Source: Actinomycetota bacterium (GTDB taxonomy: Bacteria > Actinomycetota > Actinomycetes > Nanopelagicales > Nanopelagicaceae). Taken from it: a stretch of DNA of 30,936 bases. The first letter of the stretch is position 1. Every line of letters starts with the position of its first letter. Shown piece after piece: positions 16,168-23,380 of the stretch. Location: NCBI GenBank assembly GCA_947494085.1, contig CANLTP010000001.1, positions 1-30,936 of the forward strand, given 5' to 3'. The position numbers were made by a program, and so were the translations under genes. The notes beneath the pieces are model-generated. The model saw nothing but the letters and a program-made list of their open reading frames with translations, was not told the origin of the DNA and did no database searches.

Positions 16168-17397
16168 ATGGGCCAATTAAAAGTTAAACGCCGCTTTCCT
16201 GGGGTAAAAGATTTGGCCGGATTGATGCGATTTCGCAAACCGATATTCAATGGCCGCAAACGCAGACTATCCAGAGCTTTAACAATTTATGACTTACGAG
16301 ATATTGCTAAACGCCGGACACCACAAGCGCCATTTGATTACACCGATGGCGGCGCGGATTCAGAATCAAGTTTGACGCGTGCACGTTCTACCTTTGAAAG
16401 AGTGGAATTTCAACCAAGAATTCTCCGTGATGTTTCAGTTGTTGATACCTCGGTAAAAATGCTTGGACAAACAATGTCTATGCCAATCGGTATTGCACCC
16501 ACCGGTTTTACTCGAATGATGCAGACTGAAGGCGAATATGCCGGAGCGACCGCGGCTCGTGATGCTGGAATTCCTTACACACTTTCTACTATGGGAACTC
16601 GTTCGATTGAAGACGTTGCAAGAATTGCGCCAGATGGTCGCAATTGGTTCCAGCTATATATGTGGAAAGACCGCGATCGTTCAATGGCGCTGGTTGATCG
16701 CGCAAAAGCTGCAGGTTTCGATACTTTGGTATTAACCGTAGATGTTCCAGTAGCAGGAGCCAGACTTCGCGATGTTAGAAATGGAATGACAATTCCGCCA
16801 TCACTAACTTCAAAGACAATTTTAAATGCGCTTCCTAGACCAGCTTGGTGGATTAATTTCTTAACTACCGATTCACTTAAATTTGCTTCCCTCGATAGTT
16901 GGAAGGGCACAGTTGCCGAACTTCTAGATTCTATGTTTGATCCAACGGTTACCTTTGAAGATTTGAAATGGATTCGCAAACAATGGGATGGCAATCTCTT
17001 AGTAAAAGGAATTCAAAATATTGATGATGCCGTGCTTGCACAAAAAGCCGGCGCTGATGCAATCTCACTCTCAAATCATGGTGGCCGACAATTAGATCGT
17101 GCACCAGTTCCATATCTATTGATTCCAGAGGCTCGCAAAGCCCTAGGTAAAAAGTTTGAGATTCATGCCGACACCGGAATCATGCATGGCGCAGATGTTG
17201 TCGCCTGTATTGCAGCTGGAGCTAATTTCACTTGGATTGGTCGTGCATATTTATATGGACTAATGGCTGGCGGCAAAGAGGGCGTTGATCGCAGTCTTGA
17301 AATTCTGCGCACTCAAATGGTTCGCACTATGAAGCTCCTTGGTGTTTGCTCACTTGATGAATTAAATCCATCACATGTTAAGTTGATTAGTAAGTAG
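16168..17397 (+). CDS. lldD: FMN-dependent L-lactate dehydrogenase (LldD2 type)
   Basis: This 409-residue alpha-hydroxy acid oxidizing enzyme transfers electrons from L-lactate to the respiratory chain, giving pyruvate. The FMN_dh TIM barrel begins after a basic N-terminal extension (about 1-38) shared with mycobacterial LldD2. Key features are FDYTDGGAD (56-64), [29 protein letters not shown], Lys280 and the catalytic SNHGGRQLD with His304 and Arg307. The match along the whole length is very close. It heads a plus-strand unit with two zinc dehydrogenases and is divergent from the uxaA-like genes. L-lactate could be a product of the local sugar-acid pathway, or the gene could serve external lactate. 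Other 2-hydroxy acids cannot be excluded. Confidence 0.92.
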   Translation: MGQLKVKRRFPGVKDLAGLMRFRKPIFNGRKRRLSRALTIYDLRDIAKRRTPQAPFDYTDGGADSESSLTRARSTFERVEFQPRILRDVSVVDTSVKMLGQTMSMPIGIAPTGFTRMMQTEGEYAGATAARDAGIPYTLSTMGTRSIEDVARIAPDGRNWFQLYMWKDRDRSMALVDRAKAAGFDTLVLTVDVPVAGARLRDVRNGMTIPPSLTSKTILNALPRPAWWINFLTTDSLKFASLDSWKGTVAELLDSMFDPTVTFEDLKWIRKQWDGNLLVKGIQNIDDAVLAQKAGADAISLSNHGGRQLDRAPVPYLLIPEARKALGKKFEIHADTGIMHGADVVACIAAGANFTWIGRAYLYGLMAGGKEGVDRSLEILRTQMVRTMKLLGVCSLDELNPSHVKLISK

Positions 17398-17399
17398 CC

Positions 17400-18404
17400 A
17401 TGAAAGCAGCAGTAATCACTGGTATCGGAAAAGTTGCGATTGAAAACGTGCCTGATCCAACTCCCGGAGATCGCGATGTAATTGTTAAAGTTGCCAGCGT
17501 AGGAATTTGTGGAACTGATCTACATATTCTTGAAGGTGAATTCGCGCCAACCCTCCCAATTATTCCAGGTCATGAAATGGCTGGAAAGGTCGTATCAGTT
17601 GGAAAGAACGTTAAAGAGATAAAGATTGGCGATTTAGTTGCCGTAGATCCATCACTACATTGTGGTGAATGTTTTTACTGCCGTAGAGCGCGCGGAAATC
17701 TCTGTGAAAATTGGAATGCACTTGGTGTTTCTTATCCGGGCGCCGCAGCTGAATTTTTAAAGGCACCAGTAAAAAATTGTCACATCTTGCCTAAAGGTGT
17801 CGATGTTTTTGAAGCCGCGCTTATCGAGCCGCTCTCATGTGCAATTCGTGGGTATGACGTATTACCTCGGATCCCAGGTTCACATTATTTGATTTATGGT
17901 TCCGGAACTATGGGACTGATGATGGCCGAACTCGCAAAGCGGAATGGCGCAGCAAGTGTTTCAATCGTAGACATAAATGAGTCAAAGCTAGAAACCGCAA
18001 GAATTCTTGGAATCGACCACGCAACTTCTGATGTGAAAACTTTAAATCAACCACGTGGTTGGGATGTTGTTATTGATTGCACCGGAGTCGCAAAGGCAAT
18101 CCAGGAGGCCCTTTCACATGTAATGCCTGGTGGAACTTTCTTACAATTTGGCGTTGCAAATGAGAAAGCAAAGGTAGAAATTGAACCTTTCTGGATCTAC
18201 AACAAGGAGATCACAATTGCCGGCTCAATGGCAGTTCTTCATACCTTTGATCGAGCCGTTGATTTATTTAGTTCTGGGGTTTTAAATCCTAAAGTAATGA
18301 TTAGCGACCGCTTTGCTTTAGATGACTATGAAGAAGCACTGACCGCATTCAAGTCAGGCAAGGGAAGAAAAATCATTATTACGCCAAACGGTAATTCAAT
18401 TTAA
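17400..18404 (+). CDS. Zinc-dependent medium-chain dehydrogenase, polyol/sugar type (1)
   Basis: This MDR-family NAD(P)-dependent alcohol dehydrogenase of 334 residues has catalytic zinc ligands Cys37 in GICGTD and His58/Glu59 in PGHEM, and a structural zinc site with four cysteines in HCGECFYCRRARGNLC. The Rossmann domain carries YGSGTMG. The lengths and motifs place it with sorbitol/threonine-type dehydrogenases. It starts three bases after the lldD stop and abuts its paralogue. The likely substrate is a sugar alcohol, inositol derivative or sugar acid; the precise one cannot be read. Co-transcription with lldD and the uxaA-like genes next door suggest an aldonate or deoxy-sugar route. Confidence 0.88.
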   Translation: MKAAVITGIGKVAIENVPDPTPGDRDVIVKVASVGICGTDLHILEGEFAPTLPIIPGHEMAGKVVSVGKNVKEIKIGDLVAVDPSLHCGECFYCRRARGNLCENWNALGVSYPGAAAEFLKAPVKNCHILPKGVDVFEAALIEPLSCAIRGYDVLPRIPGSHYLIYGSGTMGLMMAELAKRNGAASVSIVDINESKLETARILGIDHATSDVKTLNQPRGWDVVIDCTGVAKAIQEALSHVMPGGTFLQFGVANEKAKVEIEPFWIYNKEITIAGSMAVLHTFDRAVDLFSSGVLNPKVMISDRFALDDYEEALTAFKSGKGRKIIITPNGNSI

Positions 18405-19397
18405 ATGAAAGCAGTAGTTCTATCTGCAGTAAATAAGCTAGCAATTGCAGAAGTTGAAAAACCAAAACCTGGCGACAAGGAATGTTTGGTTAAAGTTTTA
18501 GCTTGTGGAATTTGTGGAACTGATCGCCATATTTATCACGGCGAATATCCTTCGGCTAAACCAGTTATTTTGGGCCATGAATTTGGTGGCGTAATTGAAG
18601 AGGTAGGACCTAATTCAATATTCCAAGTGGGTCAGGTCGTAAGCGTTGATCCAAATATTGTTTGCGGAAACTGCGTGGATTGCAAAGCAGGAAGAACTGC
18701 CTTCTGCCCAGATTTAACAGCGCTAGGAGTAAACATAAATGGTGGGCTTGCCGAGTATGTATTAACTCCTGATACCCAGATTTATCCAGTCAGCAAAGAT
18801 TTAAATCCACTGCATCTAGCTTTCATAGAACCACTTGCTTGTTCGATTCGCGGAGTTGATCTGGCAAACCTAAAAGGTGGCGAGCGGGTTGCAATCCTTG
18901 GTGGCGGTGTAATTGGACTTCTAGTAGTTCAGCTCGCAAAGATTGCCGGGGCATCAGAAATTGTTCTAATTACCAGACAGAAGTTTCGCCGAGATGTTGC
19001 GCTGAAAATTGGCGCCACAAGAGTTGTTGACCCCAAAAGCGAGAACGTAGATACAGCAGTCGCAAATATGGATGTAACTTTTGAATGCGCTGGAGCCGTT
19101 GAAACCTTCAAGCAAGCCCAGAACATAACAAGACGTGGCGGTTCTGTAATTGTCCTTGGCCTGACTGCATCTGATGCAACTCTTGAAGTAAATCCATTTA
19201 ATATCGTTATTAATGAGCTTCGGATTCAAGGTTCATTTTTGAATCCGCTTACACAGGCTCGGGCTGCTGAGTTAGTTGAGAGCGGCAAGTTAAACCTCGA
19301 CATCTTGATCTCGAAGGTTGTGGATTTAGCAGGAGTTCAAGCAATCTTGGATGCGCCACCGGCCGAGGGCGATATTAAATACATAGCTTGTCCATAA
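18405..19397 (+). CDS. Zinc-dependent medium-chain dehydrogenase, polyol/sugar type (2)
   Basis: This is the second MDR dehydrogenase of 330 residues, starting on the base after the previous stop. Catalytic zinc ligands Cys37 and His58/Glu59 fall at exactly the same positions as in its neighbour, the structural site is VCGNCVDCKAGRTAFC, and the nucleotide motif is LGGGVIGL. The two proteins align without gaps over the first 60 residues, which suggests an old tandem duplication, but the substrate-binding half differs. The two may perform successive oxidations or a reduction/oxidation pair (as in epimerisation through a ketone). The substrate is unknown. Confidence 0.88.
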   Translation: MKAVVLSAVNKLAIAEVEKPKPGDKECLVKVLACGICGTDRHIYHGEYPSAKPVILGHEFGGVIEEVGPNSIFQVGQVVSVDPNIVCGNCVDCKAGRTAFCPDLTALGVNINGGLAEYVLTPDTQIYPVSKDLNPLHLAFIEPLACSIRGVDLANLKGGERVAILGGGVIGLLVVQLAKIAGASEIVLITRQKFRRDVALKIGATRVVDPKSENVDTAVANMDVTFECAGAVETFKQAQNITRRGGSVIVLGLTASDATLEVNPFNIVINELRIQGSFLNPLTQARAAELVESGKLNLDILISKVVDLAGVQAILDAPPAEGDIKYIACP

Positions 19398-19411
19398 ATA
19401 AAATACTGAGA

Positions 19412-19417
19412 TAGGAT
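19412..19417 (+). promoter_or_regulatory. Dual-reading TAGGAT: -10 box or ribosome site of the Gfo/Idh gene
   Basis: TAGGAT stands 6 bases before ATG 19424, the same geometry as the leaderless promoters here, but its AGGA also serves as a Shine-Dalgarno with 7-base spacing. Which role applies cannot be decided from the sequence. Confidence 0.3.
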
Positions 19418-19423
19418 TCCAAA

Positions 19424-20389
19424 ATGGAAAAATTACGTTGGGGATTTATCGGTGCTGGTGGAATTGCAAAGCGGGCGTTATATCCTGCGATATCTAAATC
19501 AAATGTTGGCGAAATCTACGCAGTTGCATCACGCGATAAGACCAAAGCACTAACCATCTCGCCAAACGGAATTGTTTACACCAGCTATGACGAACTTCTA
19601 GCTGACCCTAAAGTTGAAGCTGTTTACATCTCGCTTCCAAACTCACTTCACTTACCTTTAGCAATCAAAGCAATGCGTGCCGGAAAGCATGTTCTCTGCG
19701 AGAAGCCACTGGGCATGAATGCTGCAGAAGTTGCTGAAGCAATCGCAGTTTCAAAAGAGACCGATCGTATTTTTGTTGAAGCAAGTTGGAATCGCTGGCA
19801 TCCACGTAGCCAACGCATTAGAGAAGTTGTTGCTTCCGGCGAACTTGGAAAAATAACTCGCATCAGAACTTGCTTTACATACGATGGACTCGATGAAGGA
19901 AATATCCGACTTGATCCAGCACTTGGTGGCGGAATTATTTATGATCTTGGACCTTATTCAACAGTTGCACCACTTTGGGCAATGGACTTCGCTGATATCT
20001 CAGATCTTGATGTGAAAGTTATCTGGCACAAGGCCGGAACCGATGAGACAACTCGTGTTAACTTCAATATCGGTGGTGCAGTCGCCGAGACAGTTGCATC
20101 TGACAATATTCAAGTGACTCACTGGTTCATAATTGAAGGAACTAAGGGCGAACTTCGCACCGGCGGAAATGACTCCTTTAATTCACATAACAATCCAAGT
20201 ACCTTAGAAATTACAGTTGATGGCAAGGCCCGAATCGAACGTTTCGAAGCCTGCGATCCATATCAATTAATGTCTGACGCATTTGCCCGTGTAGTTCGCG
20301 GCGGAAGCGATTGGTTGATGCCGATGGAGCAATCACTTAAATTTGCTCAGTTCTTCGACTCTATCTTTGCGAAGATGGGCCGTCCTTAA
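19424..20389 (+). CDS. Gfo/Idh/MocA family oxidoreductase
   Basis: This NAD(P)-dependent sugar oxidoreductase of 321 residues has Rossmann motif GFIGAGGIAK (7-16), the conserved EKPLG (93-97) that includes the catalytic-site lysine, and the C-terminal dimer domain with WNRWHPRSQRI and GGGIIYDLGPYS. It resembles the trans-dihydrodiol/xylose dehydrogenase subgroup more than classic IolG. A 26-base gap with a possible promoter separates it from the zinc dehydrogenases. It ends against iolB with stop codons sharing TTAA. A role in oxidising or epimerising an inositol isomer is plausible from the setting but not shown. Confidence 0.85.
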   Translation: MEKLRWGFIGAGGIAKRALYPAISKSNVGEIYAVASRDKTKALTISPNGIVYTSYDELLADPKVEAVYISLPNSLHLPLAIKAMRAGKHVLCEKPLGMNAAEVAEAIAVSKETDRIFVEASWNRWHPRSQRIREVVASGELGKITRIRTCFTYDGLDEGNIRLDPALGGGIIYDLGPYSTVAPLWAMDFADISDLDVKVIWHKAGTDETTRVNFNIGGAVAETVASDNIQVTHWFIIEGTKGELRTGGNDSFNSHNNPSTLEITVDGKARIERFEACDPYQLMSDAFARVVRGGSDWLMPMEQSLKFAQFFDSIFAKMGRP

Positions 20390-21291
20390 TTATTTAAGTA
20401 AGGCAGCCTTGGGTCGATATCTTTTTCGTTCCAGGTTTTACGAATCCAACCTTGTGCTGGGTCATCAGTGATATTCCAAGATCGATCGGGATCTGGCCCG
20501 GCCATAACATTCATAAAATAAAGATCATAACCAGGTTGCGCCATAACTGGCCCGTGCCAACCATGTGGAACCAGAATTACATCTCCACTTCTAACTTCGG
20601 TTGTTAATTCGAATTCGCGTTCATCAGATGCGTGGCCTTGGAAGAAGCCAACCGGATCTGCCTTCTCTTGTGCTGGAAGGTTCTTACTGACAGCAGCTTC
20701 GAAATAGTAAATTTCTTCTAAGTTAGATTCAACACCAGGAATGTATGTGTCATGTTTGTGTGCGGGAGAGCCTGACCAATTTCCGGCAGGAACAATAATT
20801 TCAACAACAATCATGCGATCAGCTGCAAGTTCGGAAGGATCACCAAAATTATGAACTTGGCGAGATGCTGGACCAGCGCCACGGCTTAGGACTGGAACGC
20901 TCTTTGCTGGAATATATTTATCTGGAAACGAATTCTTTGCAGGTGCTTCGGCAATAATGAAACGGCCAGATCCAGAGATCTTTATTGAAGTATCGATTGA
21001 AAGATATAGGACATCGGTTGGGCCACTAAATACAGTTTTACGTCCTGCAAGTTTCTGGCTTTTGCTTTCGCCATTAACAACATAATCAACAAAAATGCCT
21101 TCGCCTTCGAGTTGCCAGATCAATCGCTCAACTTTGTCGGCTGCAATTTCGAAAGATTTGCCAGGGGAGAGTGTGGCGACTCTTGTCCCGGTATGTTTCC
21201 AGCCAGGAAGTTTGTCGTTGACGATTACATCCCAATCGCCGGACGCGAGTTCACCCTTTTTGTAGAAGTAGCGGGCTTTGCTCATGGACAT
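20386..21291 (-). CDS. iolB: 5-deoxy-glucuronate isomerase
   Basis: This 301-residue bicupin enzyme of myo-inositol catabolism turns 5-deoxy-D-glucuronate into 2-deoxy-5-keto-D-gluconate. The family marks are SPAHKHD (metal-binding His pair), LEEIYYF, GDVILVPHGWHGP, PGYDLYFMNVMAGP and the terminal DPAQGWI. It is on the minus strand, alone between plus-strand iol genes, and divergent from the epimerase/lacI operon. Two starts are possible: ATG 21291 with AAGAGAGA just upstream, or ATG 21285 two codons later. A likely LacI-family operator lies about 40 bases upstream, so the gene is probably repressed together with the operon opposite. Confidence 0.93.
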   Translation of the reverse strand: MSMSKARYFYKKGELASGDWDVIVNDKLPGWKHTGTRVATLSPGKSFEIAADKVERLIWQLEGEGIFVDYVVNGESKSQKLAGRKTVFSGPTDVLYLSIDTSIKISGSGRFIIAEAPAKNSFPDKYIPAKSVPVLSRGAGPASRQVHNFGDPSELAADRMIVVEIIVPAGNWSGSPAHKHDTYIPGVESNLEEIYYFEAAVSKNLPAQEKADPVGFFQGHASDEREFELTTEVRSGDVILVPHGWHGPVMAQPGYDLYFMNVMAGPDPDRSWNITDDPAQGWIRKTWNEKDIDPRLPYLNN

Positions 21292-21329
21292 ATTCTCTCT
21301 TGAATCAATCTGGAATTACGGCTATTGTT

Positions 21330-21343
21330 TTGGAGCGGTCCAA
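21330..21343. promoter_or_regulatory. Candidate LacI-family operator in the iolB/epimerase divergent promoter
   Basis: TTGGAGCGGTCCAA is a 14-base dyad with a central CG; six of the seven base pairs are symmetric. A central CpG with A/T-flanked arms is the hallmark of LacI-family operators, and a LacI-type gene lies in the adjacent plus-strand operon. The site is in the only gap between divergent iol genes and could control both. Promoter elements around it are not clear enough to place. Confidence 0.5.
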
Positions 21344-21392
21344 TCCTAACAGCGGAGCGCAACTAATTACTAGAGGAATTGGGATTAAAACA

Positions 21393-22364
21393 ATGGCCAA
21401 GATTGCAGTGACCGGATCCAATGGATTCGTTGGGGGCAATATTGCAAATATTTTGCTTGCCGCTGGTCACGAAGTAATTGGATTAGTTCGCAGCCAACCA
21501 GAGAAACAATTACCCTGGAAGACAGCCGTTACAGATTTATCAAGTACTTCTTCAATTGCTGAAGCTACAAAAAGCTGTGCTGCAATTGTTCATAGTGGAA
21601 TTGCAAATGATTTCAACAAACTACAACAAAATCGGGAATATGCATACGACTCTTTTGTTGGACTGACTCAAAGAGTCACACATGCAGCCAACAGCAATGG
21701 CGCACAGATTATTTATATTTCAACTGGTTGGGTTATGGATGGCGCTGGCCACATGGCACTCGAAAGTGATACTGGAAATCCAGTTAACTTCTATGGCGTA
21801 TTGAAATCTTTGGGAGAGCAAGTAATTCGCGATCTAGCACCTGACACTGGTGTGATTGCAAGAGTCGATGGCGTTATGGGAATTCATCAAACTTTAGAAG
21901 TTGGCCCACGAACTCAAGATGTTGGCTTTGGGTATTTTGCCTCCGCTTTAGTCGCAGATTTAAAAGCTGGAAAAACCTTTACAGTATTTGGTGGAGATTT
22001 AGTTAACAAAGTTACTGCGCCTTCATTGGCATCAGAGATTGGTGCCCAAGTTGAAAGAATTGTTTCACGAAAAGTGCACGGAACTTTCCACCTAGTTGGG
22101 GATGACGCAATCAACCGCATGGATTACGCAAGATTAATCTGCGAAATTTTTGAATTAGATGCATCTCTGCTTCGAGAAGCCCCACCTTCAATTGAGGATC
22201 AATTCCCGGGACAAGTACCGGTTGATACCTCACTTTCAAACCTTGCAACCAAGAAGGCTCTTGGCATTGGACCAACTTCGCTGCGCGATTTATTGGTTGC
22301 CCTTCGGACCGAGATTGATACCGGAAAGATAACTGCAATTACTGAGCCAGAGGTTTTCGCATGA
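21393..22364 (+). CDS. NAD-dependent epimerase/dehydratase family protein (extended SDR)
   Basis: This 323-residue extended short-chain dehydrogenase has nucleotide motif TGSNGFVGG immediately after the start and catalytic NFYGVLK (YxxxK). I start it at ATG 21393 (MAKIAVTGSNGFVG), because the longer frame back to TTG 21300 crosses the promoter/operator region and is unlike the family. It is the first gene of the operon that continues with lacI, the aldehyde dehydrogenase and iolD, and its stop overlaps the lacI start (ATGA). Its place suggests an activity on an inositol or sugar-acid intermediate. Such genes are not part of the standard iol pathway, and I cannot name its substrate. Confidence 0.85.
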   Translation: MAKIAVTGSNGFVGGNIANILLAAGHEVIGLVRSQPEKQLPWKTAVTDLSSTSSIAEATKSCAAIVHSGIANDFNKLQQNREYAYDSFVGLTQRVTHAANSNGAQIIYISTGWVMDGAGHMALESDTGNPVNFYGVLKSLGEQVIRDLAPDTGVIARVDGVMGIHQTLEVGPRTQDVGFGYFASALVADLKAGKTFTVFGGDLVNKVTAPSLASEIGAQVERIVSRKVHGTFHLVGDDAINRMDYARLICEIFELDASLLREAPPSIEDQFPGQVPVDTSLSNLATKKALGIGPTSLRDLLVALRTEIDTGKITAITEPEVFA

Positions 22365-23380
22365 GCACAACATCAAAAATAAAGCGCCCAACAATTAGAG
22401 ATGTTGCTGCTAAAGCTGGTGTATCTAAATCCTTGGTTTCACTTGTATTTTCAGCACCACAAACAGTTAGTAGTTACCGTAAAGATTTAGTTTTAAAGGC
22501 CGCAGATGAACTTGGTTTTTCGCCAAACTTTTTAGCACGCTCTTTAGCAGCCGAGAGTGGAACATTTATTGGAATCTTGGTTGCTGATTTGCATAACCCG
22601 CTCTTTGCACAAATTGTCGATCAAGTGCGCGTGGCCCTCGAAGCTAAGGGTGAATACAGTTTCATGACATCAGCCATGTTACTTAATTCGCAAGGCGAAC
22701 AAATTCTTGATTCCAGAACTGTCAGTGCGCTAATTGATCTACGTCCTAAAAGTGTTTTAGTAGTTGGCTCTGTTCCAGATATGCATCGCCTCTCTTCATT
22801 GCCTGAGAGTGTTGCTATTGTTATCGCAAGCGCGATTTCGAAAGATATTGCGCGTGCAACGACTGTACGTTCAAATGACGAAATAGGAATGCGACTCTTG
22901 ATTGAACACCTTGTAGAAAATGGACACCAGAAGATTTCCCATATTTGCGTTGAAGCAGGTGACGTATCAAAGAGCCGTAAAAATGCCTATGAGTCTGCTA
23001 TGAAAGAAAAAGGCTTGGCAAAGTTTATAAGCGTTGAGTTTGCAAAGAACGCTACCGAAATCGATGGTTTCGAAGCTGCAACTAAGTTGATGAATTCAAA
23101 AAATCCACCAACTGCAATTACTGCATTTAACGACCTGCTCGCTATCGGGGCACAGGGCGCAACCGATGGCACGATTGCGATCACAGGTTATGACAACACC
23201 TTCCTGGCTGATTTAAAGCAAATTTCCCTAACATCTGTTGATCCAGGAAACACCGAAATCGCAAATAAAGCGGCAGAACTACTGTTGAATAAAGATAAAG
23301 ATCAAAAGGCAAAAACTTTTCTCATGGAACCAAAGCTAGTTGTAAGAAATTCTTCCAAATCTCTAGTTAGGAATAATTAA
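22361..23380 (+). CDS. LacI-family transcriptional regulator of the inositol island
   Basis: This 339-residue repressor has an N-terminal helix-turn-helix (about 8-30: TIRDVAAKAGVSKSLVSLVF), a hinge helix PNFLARSLAAE and a periplasmic-binding-protein-like ligand domain (GILVADLHNPLFAQIVDQV onward). It lies inside the operon it probably controls, between the epimerase and the aldehyde dehydrogenase, and its stop touches the next start. The nearest good operator is the CG-centred dyad at 21330-21343. Classic iol regulators are DeoR-type (IolR of Bacillus) or GntR/LacI in other phyla, so a LacI regulator here is not surprising. The effector is probably an inositol or a catabolite of it. Confidence 0.92.
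   Translation: MSTTSKIKRPTIRDVAAKAGVSKSLVSLVFSAPQTVSSYRKDLVLKAADELGFSPNFLARSLAAESGTFIGILVADLHNPLFAQIVDQVRVALEAKGEYSFMTSAMLLNSQGEQILDSRTVSALIDLRPKSVLVVGSVPDMHRLSSLPESVAIVIASAISKDIARATTVRSNDEIGMRLLIEHLVENGHQKISHICVEAGDVSKSRKNAYESAMKEKGLAKFISVEFAKNATEIDGFEAATKLMNSKNPPTAITAFNDLLAIGAQGATDGTIAITGYDNTFLADLKQISLTSVDPGNTEIANKAAELLLNKDKDQKAKTFLMEPKLVVRNSSKSLVRNN

Noticed and set aside
16119..16259. Upstream extension of the SAF-domain gene to 16259
   Set aside because: It runs through the divergent promoter and into the lldD coding region on the opposite strand; the family begins near 16118.
20384..20403. Possible bidirectional terminator hairpin at the Gfo/Idh-iolB junction
   Set aside because: The arms (CCTTA..TAAGG) are short and AT-rich with a mismatch, and there is no GC-rich stem or T-run. 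It is better explained by overlapping stop codons.
21300..21392. In-frame upstream extension of the SDR epimerase from a TTG at 21300
   Set aside because: It crosses the operator-like dyad and promoter region, and its residues resemble no SDR N terminus; MAKIAVTGSNGFVG at 21393 is the natural start.
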